Shown: positions 34,482-43,445 of the stretch, piece after piece | How the letters are laid out: each line of letters opens with the position of its first letter | How positions within the stretch are numbered: position 1 is the stretch's first letter | Source: Glycomyces luteolus | GTDB taxonomy: Bacteria > Actinomycetota > Actinomycetes > Mycobacteriales > Micromonosporaceae | Direction of reading: 5' to 3' | Assembly (NCBI RefSeq): GCF_027622875.1 | Contig: NZ_JAPZVP010000024.1 | Coordinates: forward strand, 1-64,000 | Length of the DNA stretch: 64,000 bases | Translations under genes and position numbers: made by a program | The notes under the pieces: generated by a model | Database searches by the model: none | Told to the model about the DNA's origin: nothing | Seen by the model: only the letters and a program-made list of their open reading frames with translations

Positions 34482-34503
34482 GTTCGAATCCCCCTAACTC
34501 CAC
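34482..34503 (+). other. second tRNA/tmRNA 3'-end-like site, possible att
   Basis: GTTCGAATCCCCC then TAACTCCAC reads as a T-loop, T-stem 3' arm and acceptor 3' arm. The bases before it (GGTCGTGA) do not pair with CCCCC, so the T arm is hybrid. A hairpin terminator follows 20 bp later. This fits an att junction at the 3' end of a tRNA or tmRNA gene. It is 103 bp from the integrase start. Confidence 0.5.
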
Positions 34504-34523
34504 AAACGGACATACGAGATATG

Positions 34524-34558
34524 AGGGATCATTACGTAGATGATCCCTATTTCTTTGT
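34524..34558 (+). terminator. terminator after the tRNA-like site
   Basis: AGGGATCAT-TACGTAG-ATGATCCCT is a perfect 9-bp stem followed by ATTTCTTTG. Confidence 0.75.
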
Positions 34559-34649
34559 CCGTCACGCACGGAACAGGACATCGGTCGCGTTGGTGATCAG
34601 CACCCGCTGATGCCGTCGCCTGAACCGCTTTCTCAAGGGCCGCTTCACC

Positions 34650-34990
34650 ATTTGTTCAGCCAGGACGATGACGGCTGCTGCGGTGGTAACGGCGTGTGGA
34701 GGGCGAACATCTGGGGTTGCCGCCGGTTAGGTGGGCGCCGACCCAGGAGCTGAGGGTGAGCGCGGTGGTGGGTGCAGTGAGGATGCCGTGGAGGACGGCG
34801 TACCCGTGCGGTCCCCACCAGTCGGTGACACGGTGGTGTCCAGGAGAGTGAAGGCGCCGAGGACATGCAGGAACAACGATGATTGTCGGTGGCCGTACCC
34901 GTGCCCCCATGGGCACGTCTTGACGGTATGCAGGAGAGACGATACCCGGCTCGTCGCACATGGTCTCGTGTGCGACAGGCCGGGCATCTG
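34650..34990 (-). pseudogene. frameshifted small membrane protein fragment
   Basis: Two minus frames combine as SLFLHVLGAFTLLDTT then TDWWGPHGYAVLHGILTAPT and TALTLSSWVGAHLTGG, a hydrophobic, membrane-like sequence. No start and no continuous frame exist. The family is unknown. Confidence 0.35.
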
Positions 34991-35002
34991 CGTCGCAGGT
35001 GT

Positions 35003-36005
35003 CTATCCGCCGTTGGATTGACGGGTGCCTTCGGCGAGGGCGTCGAAGGTGTAGAGGTAGCCGCCGTCGGGGCCGCTGACGGTGATGACGCCGTCGGTGG
35101 TCCCGGGGTTGACGGCGATGTTGGTCGCGGTGTCGAGATCGGGCGCGTCTCCGGGGAGAGCGATCACTTCGAGCAGGTCGCCGTTCGGGCTGTAGACGTG
35201 GATCTCCGGCTTCAGGTGGAAGCCTTGGTAGACGTTGCCGTCGGCGTCGACTGCGGTGGAGTCGACACGGGCCTTGCCGCCGTCGACGTACATGCCCGGG
35301 TAGGCGGCCGTCACCTGCGTGCGCGTCTCGTCGAGGGCGAAGTAGTCGATGCGGTTGGCGTTGTACTGCGCGACCCACAGGCCCTCGTGGTCCTCGTCGA
35401 ACGTGATGCCGTTGGGGGAGGGCAGATCGGCGGCGAGCACGGTGGCGTCGCCGTCGGCGCTGATGCGGATGATCCGCCCCGGAGTCTCCCAACCGGGGCC
35501 GACCATGCCGCGGGTGTCGGAGATGTAGAGGGTGCCTTCGGGATCGAAGGCGATGTCGTCGGGCAGCATGGCCGTGCCGTCGATCGCCGCTGAAGAGCGT
35601 CCGGTGGTCCTCGCCCTCGAGCGTGATGCTCTGGACGGATCCGCCGAGAATGTCGGTGAGGTAGAGGCGCCCGAGCGGGCTGATCTGGGCCGAGGTGAAC
35701 CCGCTCGTCTCATCGGTGTAGACCGGCTCGACGGTCCGGGCCTCTACGTCGACTCTGAGCACCTACGGCTCGTCGGGCAGGGCCAGGACGTCGACCAGGA
35801 AGAGCCGTCCTTCCTCGTCGAAGACGGGGCCTTCGAGCAGTGCACCGCCGGTCATGCCACCCGGTTCGGAGACCTGCACGAGTTCGACCGCGGTCTGGCG
35901 AGAGGGCCCTTCGGAGGAGGAGTCCTCCCCATCGGAGGGATCGGCGTTGCATCCGGTGGCGGCGAAGGGGATGAGCAGGGCGGTGACAATCGCGAGGCGC
36001 TTCAT
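35003..36005 (-). pseudogene. SMP-30/gluconolactonase-like lipoprotein, nonsense and frameshift
   Basis: ATG 36005 starts MKRLAIVTALLIPFAATGCN, a lipoprotein signal. After VDVLALPDEP a TAG stop (35763-35765) interrupts. The same frame resumes LRVDVEARTVEPVYTDETSG to LEGEDHRTLFSGD. Then a frameshift near 35590 leads to MLPDDIAFDPEGTLYISDTR...SPNGITFDEDHEGLWVAQYN, the beta-propeller of SMP-30-type lactonases. It overlaps the Baeyer-Villiger gene by 4 bp, so the two formed an operon for making and opening lactones. It is dead in the current form. Confidence 0.85.
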
Positions 36006-37810
36006 GAGGCCACCTCCGCCTTCCGGGTGCTCGCATGCGCATGGACGAGGACCTCGCTCATGTCGCCTGCTCGCCATTCGCGCAGCAGCCGATGGAACGC
36101 GACGGGGCCGGGGGAGTACGAGAAGCCGGTGATCGAACGGGTGCCTTCACCGTTGTAGTAGCCGGGCGTGCATTCGGCCTGGAAGGCGCTGGTGTCGTGC
36201 GCCGTCTCCTGGAGCGTGCGCAACCACCGCTCCTCGGCTTCGGCGGTGGGCTCGACTCGTCCGGCCCCTTCGCGTTCGGCGCGAGCGATGACGGCCGCGA
36301 CGTGCTCGGCCTGCTCTTGAAGGATGTGGGTGTAGTTGACGGAGTTGGCGTTCTGGAGCGCGCCGAGGTGGAACAGGTTCGGGAACCCGTGGCTGTAGAA
36401 GCCGTGCAGGGTGCGCGGGCCCGCCGCCCACGACTCCAGGAGGCTCCGGCCCCCGCGGCCGGTGACCGGCAGGGTGCCGGACATGACGCCGGAGACGCCG
36501 GCGTCGAAGCCGGTGGCGAAGATGACGCAGTCGACCTCGTAGGTCGTGTCGCCGACGACGATCGCGTTCTCGGTCATGGCGGTGATGCCCTGGGCCGCAC
36601 TGGTGTCGACGAGCGAGACATTGGGTCGGTTGAACGCCTGGAGGTAGTGGTCGGAGAACCCGGGGCGTTTGCACATGTACCGGTACCAGGGCTTGAACGC
36701 CTCCGCGGTGGCGGGGTCGGCGACGGTCCCCTCGACGCGGGCGCGGATGCGGTTCATCGTGGCGGCGTCGTCCAGTTCGTCGCGGACCGCCCGTTCCTCC
36801 TCGGTGAGGGACTCGTCGACGGCTCCGGTGATGATGCTGCGCTGCAACGCCACGGTTGCCGTCCACCCGTCCGTGACGAGCAGTTCGCCCGCGAGGACGG
36901 CGAGGAAGTTCTCCATTCGCTCGCGCTGCCAGCCCGGCTGCAGCGAGGCGGCCCAGGCGGGATCGGTGAGGCGGTTGTCGCGGACGTCCACTGTGGACGG
37001 GGTCCGCTGGAACACGAGCAGTTCGCCCGCGCTTTCGGCCAGGATCGGCACGGCCTGGAGGCCGGTCGCGCCGGTGCCGACGACCGCGACCCGCTTGTCG
37101 GTCAGTCCGGTCAGGTTTCCGTCGGCGGTGCCGCCGGTGTAGCCGTAGTCCCAGCGGCTGGTGTGGAAGGTGTGGCCGCGGAAGTCCTCGATCCCGGGGA
37201 TGCCGGGGAGCTTGGGCTGGGTGAGCGTGCCGGTCGAGGTGATGACGTACCGGGCGCCGAAGCGGTCGCCGCGGTCGGTCGCGATGGTCCACTCGTTCCG
37301 GTCCTCGTCCCAGGCCAGGGAGGTGGATCGGGTCTGGAAGAGGGTGTCGCGGTACAGGTCGTAGTGCTCGGCGATGCGCACGGCCTGGCGGCGGATCTTC
37401 TCGCCCTTGGCGTATCGCTCGGTCGGCATCGTGTCGGTCTCCTCGAGCAGCGGCATTTACACGTACGACTCGACGTCGCAGCGCACGCCGGGGTACCGGT
37501 TCCAGTACCAGGTGCCGCCCACGTCCCCGGCCTCGTCCATGAGCCGGATCGACTCCATCCCGGCCTTGCGGAGCGACGCGCCGGTGAGCAGGCCGCCGAA
37601 CCCGGCGCCGATGACAAGGACGTCGACGCGGTCGGTCTTCGGCTCGCGGGCGGTGAAGGGGGTGTAGGGGTCCTTCGCGTAGTAGCCGAATTCGCCTGCG
37701 GCGCTGCGGTATTGGCGGGCGCCGTCGGGCCTGATGCGGCGGGCGCGTTCGCGCTTGTACCGCTCGCGGATCGCCTCGAGATCGATCGGGGCCGACTGGG
37801 ACTCTTCCAT
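36002..37810 (-). pseudogene. Baeyer-Villiger monooxygenase split by TAA
   Basis: ATG 37810 begins the FAD-dependent enzyme (VLVIGAGFGGLLTGASLRKA, GGTWYWNRYPGVRCDVESYV). TAA at 37457-37459 stands where relatives have an aromatic residue (SYVYMPLLEE). The same frame continues with the BVMO fingerprint FRGHTFHTSRWDY, second nucleotide motif VVGTGATGLQ and FATGFDAGVSG. All other motifs are intact, so a single codon change disabled it. ATG 37456 could start the C-terminal part, but without the FAD fold. The divergent MarR gene was its likely regulator. Confidence 0.88.
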
Positions 37811-37893
37811 GCTGTCTCCTTTTGCCCGGGGTGTTCGGGCTGGGATGGTTTCGGACCCGGTACGGCATTGGACCTGATACGTCCCCCAAAGAG

Positions 37894-37910
37894 GTTAGCT
37901 TGAAGCTAAC
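37894..37910. promoter_or_regulatory. MarR operator candidate
   Basis: GTTAGCTTGAAGCTAAC is a perfect 17-bp dyad around a central G, between the BVMO start (37810) and the MarR start (37954). It is well placed to control both. Confidence 0.75.
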
Positions 37911-37953
37911 TAAATCGGCTAGTCGGAGTTCTGAGAGCGACTACGGTGGAGGG

Positions 37954-38424
37954 GTGACGAACGAGGACAGGCGTGAAGTGCGCAAAAGCATCGAATCGTT
38001 GTCGGTCGCGATCTCGGCGCGGTCCATTCCGCGCATCATCGGGCCGCTGATGGAGACGCAACTCACCATTCAGCAGTTGAAGGTGCTCTCCTCGGTCGTG
38101 GTGAGCGAGGCGACGACGACCAGCGGTCTTGCCGAGGACTTCGCGGTTTCGGTGCCCACGATGTCCAGGCTCGTCGACCGACTCGTCAAGCAGGAGCTCA
38201 TCGAACGCTCCTCGGACGACGGCGACCAGCGCGTCCGGCGCCTTCGACCGACCGGACTCGGCCGAGCGGTCATCGCAGAGATCCTCGGAGCCAGGCCCGA
38301 ACTGGGCGGTGACGTCATTGATGGCCTCACCCTGGAAGAACTGCGCGCCCTGGAAATCGGCATGCGGGCGGTCAACCGGGAACTGCAAGCGCTCCGAACA
38401 CGCACCGGAGCGCCACGGCTCTAA
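37954..38424 (+). CDS. MarR-family regulator
   Basis: GTG 37954 with GGTGGAGGG upstream gives 156 residues. The winged helix reads LTIQQLKVLSSVVVSEATTT, SGLAEDFAVSVPTMSRLVDR, LVKQELIERSSDDGDQRVRR. It is divergent from the BVMO/lactonase pair with a dyad operator between. It has stayed intact although its apparent target genes are broken. It may have other targets, or the decay is recent. Confidence 0.88.
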   Translation: MTNEDRREVRKSIESLSVAISARSIPRIIGPLMETQLTIQQLKVLSSVVVSEATTTSGLAEDFAVSVPTMSRLVDRLVKQELIERSSDDGDQRVRRLRPTGLGRAVIAEILGARPELGGDVIDGLTLEELRALEIGMRAVNRELQALRTRTGAPRL

Positions 38425-38442
38425 GGGGTGTTTGAGCATCCC

Positions 38443-39372
38443 CTAGTTCCGACCGATCCGCTCTCGGCGTTTGTCGTCGGGCCGCCCTGTGCTTAGCGCT
38501 CGTTCCAAGGCGGTCATCTGGGATTCCTTGTAGGCGACTGAAACGGCGGCGTCGCGTTCACCGAGGTCGAAGCCGTGGTAGGCGCCCGGGACGACCTCGA
38601 GTTCGCACGGGACGCCTGCTTGGCGCGACCGTTCGGCGTAGGCGAGGTCCTCGTCGTGGAAGAGGTCATTGGTGCCCACGCCCATCCATGCCGGAGCGAC
38701 ACCGGTGAGGTCTCCGTATCGGGCGGGTGCGGCGAGTTGCGGTGGCGTGGCCGCGTGGGCGCCGAGGTAGGCGTTCCAGGCCCAGCGGTTGTTCTTCTGG
38801 CTCCACATACGCAGGGACGAGGGATCGATGTCGGTGCGCTGCGCGGTCCGGTCGTCGAGCATCGGGTAGGACAGCACCTGCAGGACCGGCCGGATCGTTC
38901 CACGTTCTTTGGCGAGCAAGGCGAGCGCGGCGGCCAGGCCACCGCCGGCGCTCTCGCCGCCGATCGCGATCCGGTCGGCATCCACATCGGATTCCGCTGC
39001 CAGCCACTGCAATGCGGCGTAGCAGTCCTCCAACGCCGTCGGGAACGGGTACTTCGGTGCCAGTCGGTATTCGACCGCTGCGGCGATGACGCCGAGTCGA
39101 CCGGTGACCTGGCGGCACCAGTCGTCTGAGAGCGTCGCACCGCCCAGGACGTAGCCGCCGGCGTGGATCCACAGCAGCGCCGGTTCCGCTCCGACGGCGT
39201 TCGGCGGCCGGAAGATCCGCACGGAGACGTCGGCGTCGATCCGGACGAGTTCCCCGCCGCGTGGCGGCCGCGGCTTGACGAGGCCGCTGAGCCGGCGGGC
39301 CAGGCCAAGCGGAATGGATCGCGGCAGGAACCGCGGCAGGCGAAGGTCGGGATGAAAGGCGTGCTTGGACAT
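38443..39372 (-). CDS. alpha/beta hydrolase, HSL-family esterase
   Basis: The 309-residue enzyme has the oxyanion motif as LLWIHAGGYVLGG (HGGG variant). The nucleophile Ser is in AIGGESAGGGLAA, the Asp in TNDLFHDEDLAY and the His in VPGAYHGFDLGE. It is a cytosolic carboxylesterase of the hormone-sensitive-lipase group. It lies 15 bp from the SDR gene on the same strand, so they form a likely operon controlled by the TetR gene at 40280. Confidence 0.9.
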   Translation of the reverse strand: MSKHAFHPDLRLPRFLPRSIPLGLARRLSGLVKPRPPRGGELVRIDADVSVRIFRPPNAVGAEPALLWIHAGGYVLGGATLSDDWCRQVTGRLGVIAAAVEYRLAPKYPFPTALEDCYAALQWLAAESDVDADRIAIGGESAGGGLAAALALLAKERGTIRPVLQVLSYPMLDDRTAQRTDIDPSSLRMWSQKNNRWAWNAYLGAHAATPPQLAAPARYGDLTGVAPAWMGVGTNDLFHDEDLAYAERSRQAGVPCELEVVPGAYHGFDLGERDAAVSVAYKESQMTALERALSTGRPDDKRRERIGRN

Positions 39373-39387
39373 CGGGATCCCCTTGAA

Positions 39388-40212
39388 CTAGGCGCGCATG
39401 CCGCGGACGGCGGCGACGACGCCGCCGTCGACGAGCAGGTCGGTGCCGGTGATGAAGTCGGCGTCGGGGCCGAGCAGGAATGCCGCGGCCGCCGCGATGT
39501 CGTCGGGGGTGCCGAGGCGCCCGGTGCCGGACATGGCGATCATCGCCCGCATCTGGTCCCCGCTCTCGCCGTCGAGTTCCTGCCGCCCCATCGGGGTGGA
39601 GATGACGCCGGGGCTGATCGAGTTGACGCGGGCACCCCGCTCGCCCCATGAAGCCACCGCGGCGGACTGCACGCGGAGCAGGTTGGCGCGCTTGGCGATG
39701 CTGTAGGCCGGGCCGGGGTCACCGGCCGCGAAGGGCACGAGGAACGGCAGGTCCAAAAGGTCCTGAGTCGGCGTCGCCGCCAGTGTCCGCTCGCTCTCCG
39801 CGTCCAGACCGCCCGCCATGTGACCGGCCATGCTGGCGACGACCACCGCGGCGCCGCCGGGCGCGACGACCTGGCCGAACGCTTCGAGCACTTGGGCGGT
39901 GCCGAGCAGGTCGACTCGCAGGATCGCCTCGCTCGGCGCTTGCGCCGGCGACAGGCCCGCCGTGTGGGCGATACGGCCCACGGGCCCGAGGTCGGCCGCC
40001 GTCTGGGCCAGGGCGAGCACCGAGTCCCGGTCGCCCACGTCGGCGGCCCGGGCGATGACGTCGTAGCCGTCGCCGCGCAGCTCGTCGGCGATTGCAGCCA
40101 GTGCCGGTTCGTTGAAGTCGGCGAGCAGGACCTTCCGCCCGCTCCCGCTGCGGCGGGCGATGGCGCGGCCCATGCCGCCGGTGCCGATGACGGCCAGGAC
40201 TTCCCTGCTCAT
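39388..40212 (-). CDS. short-chain dehydrogenase/reductase
   Basis: The 274-residue SDR has nucleotide motif VIGTGGMGRAIARR (an unusual TGGMG form). It also has HTAGLSPAQA, the Ser in VASMAGHM and the active-site AYSIAKRANLL. The tail FITGTDLLVDGGV is typical. It is divergent from a TetR regulator with a dyad between, and upstream of the esterase gene. The substrate is unknown. Confidence 0.9.
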   Translation of the reverse strand: MSREVLAVIGTGGMGRAIARRSGSGRKVLLADFNEPALAAIADELRGDGYDVIARAADVGDRDSVLALAQTAADLGPVGRIAHTAGLSPAQAPSEAILRVDLLGTAQVLEAFGQVVAPGGAAVVVASMAGHMAGGLDAESERTLAATPTQDLLDLPFLVPFAAGDPGPAYSIAKRANLLRVQSAAVASWGERGARVNSISPGVISTPMGRQELDGESGDQMRAMIAMSGTGRLGTPDDIAAAAAFLLGPDADFITGTDLLVDGGVVAAVRGMRA

Positions 40213-40233
40213 GAGCGTGCCCTCTCATTAAAT

Positions 40234-40251
40234 ATACGAGACGTGCCGTAT
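40234..40251. promoter_or_regulatory. TetR operator candidate
   Basis: ATACGAGACGTGCCGTAT is a dyad with arms ATACG/CGTAT in an AT-rich 67-bp gap between the SDR and TetR genes. Confidence 0.7.
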
Positions 40252-40279
40252 TATAAATATTGACACTACACTCATCGAC

Positions 40280-40900
40280 GTGGATGCCAAACAACGCGGA
40301 CGACCCCGCAACGCCCAAGTCGACACGGCGATCCTGGAAGCGGCGCGGGACCTGATGACCGCCGAAGGCTACGAGCGGATGACGATCGAAGCGATCGCCG
40401 CGAGGGCCGGGGTGGGCAAGCAGACCGTCTACCGGCGCTGGCCCTCGAAAGCGGCGATCGTCGCCGAGGCGGTCATGGCCGGCCATCTTGGGATCCGCGC
40501 GGAGGCCCCGCCGCAGACCGGGGACGCGGCCGCGGACCTCGGCAGTTGGCTCGGCCAGTTCTTCCGGCAGCTCGGCGAGCCTGCGGAGGTCGCGGTGATT
40601 CGGGGCCTGGCCGCCGCCGCGACCGATGGCGGCACCGACGCCGAGAAACTCTACGAGCGCTTCACCGGCCCCAGTCGGGACCAGCTGCTTGAGCTGCTGC
40701 GAGCGGGCGTCGACCAGGGCCGGTTCCGGGCCGACCTCGACCTCGACGCCGCCGCCGACGCCATCTCGGGGACCCTGCTCTACCGCGCGATGATCCCGCC
40801 TTCAGCGGTCGTCGACACCGAGGCCACCGGATTCCTCGACCTGCTGCTGCTGGGCATGATCCCGAGAACCGAGCCCAGTGGCACGAGCCCGGAACCGTGA
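40280..40900 (+). CDS. TetR-family regulator
   Basis: GTG 40280 starts DAKQRGRPRNAQVDTAILEA, then ARDLMTAEGYERMTIEAIAA and RAGVGKQTVYRRWPSKAAIV, a TetR/AcrR DNA-binding domain. The C-terminal domain (GTLLYRAMIPPSAVVDTEAT) is of the TetR_C_16-like kind. It is probably the repressor of the divergent SDR-esterase operon. Confidence 0.92.
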   Translation: MDAKQRGRPRNAQVDTAILEAARDLMTAEGYERMTIEAIAARAGVGKQTVYRRWPSKAAIVAEAVMAGHLGIRAEAPPQTGDAAADLGSWLGQFFRQLGEPAEVAVIRGLAAAATDGGTDAEKLYERFTGPSRDQLLELLRAGVDQGRFRADLDLDAAADAISGTLLYRAMIPPSAVVDTEATGFLDLLLLGMIPRTEPSGTSPEP

Positions 40901-41067
40901 GCGGCGCTGCGTGCCCGAAATCCCCGCGCCGCCCGAGGGACGCTGCCGACGGCTTCCGTAGGCTAGGCCGCGCCCGTCACGACTGCGCGTGGCCGACCCC
41001 GCGCCCGAAAATCGGCGGAAACGGTGTCAACCTTCCCGCCGACCTCTCGTTCAACTCGCTTCAGCGT

Positions 41068-42276
41068 TCACTCGGGAAGGGCGATGTGCACGATCTCGTA
41101 GCCGGGCGCGATGACCTGAACAGCCTCAGGCCGGTCGGCGACTACTACGAGCCGGCCGCCGCTCGCCCAAGTGCGGCACCAGTTATCCGGCTCGGCGGAC
41201 ACCGTAACTTCGTCCTCGCCGGGGAACCGGCGGTCGGCGGTGTACGGCTTGACCTTGGTCATCCATGCGGCCACGCCTTTGAGCGTCCGCAACTGGACGT
41301 CGGGGATGCGGCCGGAGGCGTCCGGTCCGACGTTGAGCAGGAGCCGCCCGCCACGGGAGACCACGTCCGCGTAGTGCTGCGCGAGTTCACGCGGGCTCAA
41401 GGTGAGCGTTTGGTCCTCGATCCGGTTGTAGCCGAAGGAGTATCCGAGCCCGCGGTTGTTCTCCCAACCGGTGCCCGCCTCGTGGTCCGTTCCCGCGGAG
41501 TACTCGCTCGTGCGGTAGTCCCAGACGTCGGCGCCCCAGCGGTCGTTCACGATGCCGTCGGGGACTGTGCTGAGGTGATGCGCCATCAGCTCGGCGAGCG
41601 AGCCGTCCGCCTTCCCAGCGTCGGGCCATTCGATGTCGTTCCAGAGCACCGACGGCTCGTAGCGGTCGATCAGGTCGCGCACGTGAGCGGTGGCCGTGGC
41701 GGCGTACTCGGCGTCGACGGGCCGATACGTGTACAAGTGGTCGACGATCTCGATCGGCGGATGGTCGGCGACCGACCAGTCGAGACCCCCGGAGTAGTAG
41801 ACGCCGAAGCGCATCCCCTCCGCGCGCACCGCCGCGGCGAGCGGGCCGATCAGGTCGCGTTTCGGGCCACGGTCGACGGTGTTGAATCCTTCGCTGCCGG
41901 GTGCGTCCCACAACGTCACGCCGTCGTGGTGCTTCGTGACGGGCACGACGTAGTCCGCGCCCAGCCTGCGGAAGAGCCGCGCCCATTCGGCGGGGTCGTA
42001 GGCCTCGGCTTTCCACTGGTCGAGGAAGTCCTCGTAGGGCGCCGACCCGTAGACCTCGGCGTGGTGCCGCGCCGCCGGCGACCCTTCGATGCGGATGGTG
42101 TTCGCGTACCACTCCGCGTAGGGGTTGTGCGCGAACCACTGCTCGTCCGGGACCGTGCCCAGCGCGCCGATCGGCTCGGCCCACGCGGGCACCGAGTACG
42201 GTCCCCAGTGGATGAAGATGCCGAAGCTCGCCTCCCGCGCCCAGTCGGGAAGGTTCTCGCGGTGCGTTCCGGTCAT
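41068..42276 (-). CDS. alpha-L-fucosidase (GH29)
   Basis: ATG 42276 follows GAAAGGACC. The N-terminus ASFGIFIHWGPYSVPAWAEP is the GH29 signature. The nucleophile is D214 in EPSVLWNDIEWPD. Substrate-binding KHHDGVTLWDA and YYSGGLDWSV are present. At 402 residues with no signal peptide it is a compact cytosolic enzyme, so it cleaves imported fucosylated oligosaccharides. The C-terminal ~70 residues form a short sandwich. No transporter is adjacent. Confidence 0.92.
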   Translation of the reverse strand: MTGTHRENLPDWAREASFGIFIHWGPYSVPAWAEPIGALGTVPDEQWFAHNPYAEWYANTIRIEGSPAARHHAEVYGSAPYEDFLDQWKAEAYDPAEWARLFRRLGADYVVPVTKHHDGVTLWDAPGSEGFNTVDRGPKRDLIGPLAAAVRAEGMRFGVYYSGGLDWSVADHPPIEIVDHLYTYRPVDAEYAATATAHVRDLIDRYEPSVLWNDIEWPDAGKADGSLAELMAHHLSTVPDGIVNDRWGADVWDYRTSEYSAGTDHEAGTGWENNRGLGYSFGYNRIEDQTLTLSPRELAQHYADVVSRGGRLLLNVGPDASGRIPDVQLRTLKGVAAWMTKVKPYTADRRFPGEDEVTVSAEPDNWCRTWASGGRLVVVADRPEAVQVIAPGYEIVHIALPE

Positions 42277-42507
42277 GGTCAACGGTCCTTTCGGGGTGTC
42301 ACGCCGGCGACGCCGACGGTGAGCAGCGTTCGCGTACTGGCGCTGGTCTCCGGTGGCGATGACCACGGCGATGGTTCGATCGACGGCCTCGGGCCGCCAC
42401 CCGTCGAGCCTAGGAGCGGGGGACGGTCACGGGAAGGGCCGAACTCACCGAGTAGTGGTCGGTTTTCACCGTCGCTCATCCGCGATGGTCACGCCTGGAG
42501 TAGCGAG
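42277..42507. other. spacer with no recognised feature
   Basis: About 230 bp between the fucosidase start and the HxlR stop. Apart from the fucosidase ribosome binding site I see no dyad, RNA gene or convincing ORF. Confidence 0.5.
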
Positions 42508-42876
42508 TCAGCGCTCCTGGTCGTAGCGCTCGCGGTTCTCGAGGACCTCGGCGGTGTGGGCCTCGGCCCACTGGCCGATCGCGGCGAGGGGGCCGTGCAG
42601 GGTGCGGCCCAGGCCGGTCAGCTCGTATTCGACGCGGGGCGGGACCTCGGCGAAGACGTGCCGGGTGACGAGGCCGTCGCGTTCGAGGTCGCGCAGGGTC
42701 TCGGTGAGGACCTTCCCACTGATTCCCTCGACGGCGGCGCGAAGATCGCGGAACCGCGTGCGCCCCTTGCCGAGCACGATCACGATCATGGCGGTCCACT
42801 TGTTGGCGATCCTCGCCAGCGAAGTCCGCGAGGGACAGGTCTGCGTCAGCACGTTCCAATCAGGCTCGTATGACAT
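42508..42876 (-). CDS. HxlR-family regulator
   Basis: The 122-residue winged-helix protein has the N-terminal Cys (QTCPSRTSLARIANKWTAMI) and RFRDLRAAVEGISGKVLTET, LRDLERDGLVTRHVFAEVPP, RVEYELTGLGRTL. This is the HxlR pattern that often senses thiols or aldehydes. It is divergent from the NTF2-like gene at 42972, its probable target. Confidence 0.92.
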   Translation of the reverse strand: MSYEPDWNVLTQTCPSRTSLARIANKWTAMIVIVLGKGRTRFRDLRAAVEGISGKVLTETLRDLERDGLVTRHVFAEVPPRVEYELTGLGRTLHGPLAAIGQWAEAHTAEVLENRERYDQER

Positions 42877-42971
42877 GCGTCACAAAACTCCAATGGTTAC
42901 GTTGAGGTGACCGGTTTCCAGAAGTGACTATAGACCGGAACCAGCAACAACGCAAACCGAGGAGTGAACCG

Positions 42972-43376
42972 ATGAGCGAATCCGCCAACACCGCGAAGGT
43001 GGCCCAGACCTACTACGAGGCCATGTCCGCCGGCGACATCCCCACCGCCACGGGCCTGTTCGCGGCCGACATCAAGTGGCACCAGCCCGGCGGCCATCGC
43101 TTCGCCGGCCTCAAGGATGGCCCCGCAGCCGTGGGCGAGATGATCGGCGGCCAGATGGCCCTCACAACCGGCACGTTCAAGCTCGAGTTCACCGGCGGTC
43201 CAATGATCAACGGTGATCTGGCCGCGTTCCCGGTGCACTTCTCCGCCGAGCGCGAAGGCGCGTCGATGTCGATGGACGGCATTGACGTCCTTCGCGTCGA
43301 AGGCGGCAAGATCGCCGAGATGTGGCTGTTCTCTGCCGACCAGGACGCCGAAGACGCATTCTGGGGCAAGGACTGA
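42972..43376 (+). CDS. NTF2-like/SnoaL-like protein
   Basis: ATG 42972 has GAGGAGTG upstream. The 134 residues (TYYEAMSAGDIPTATGLFAA, DIKWHQPGGHRFAGLKDGPA) form an alpha+beta cone of the NTF2/SnoaL-like fold, used for small-molecule isomerisation, hydrolysis or binding. It is divergent from HxlR and 69 bp before the UvrA-like gene, so possibly co-transcribed with it. Confidence 0.85.
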   Translation: MSESANTAKVAQTYYEAMSAGDIPTATGLFAADIKWHQPGGHRFAGLKDGPAAVGEMIGGQMALTTGTFKLEFTGGPMINGDLAAFPVHFSAEREGASMSMDGIDVLRVEGGKIAEMWLFSADQDAEDAFWGKD

Positions 43377-43445
43377 CCGAACCCTGAGGCAACTGTCGAC
43401 CCCGCCCGCGCTTCCCCCGTGCGGCGGAGGAAGGGAAGTGATGAC

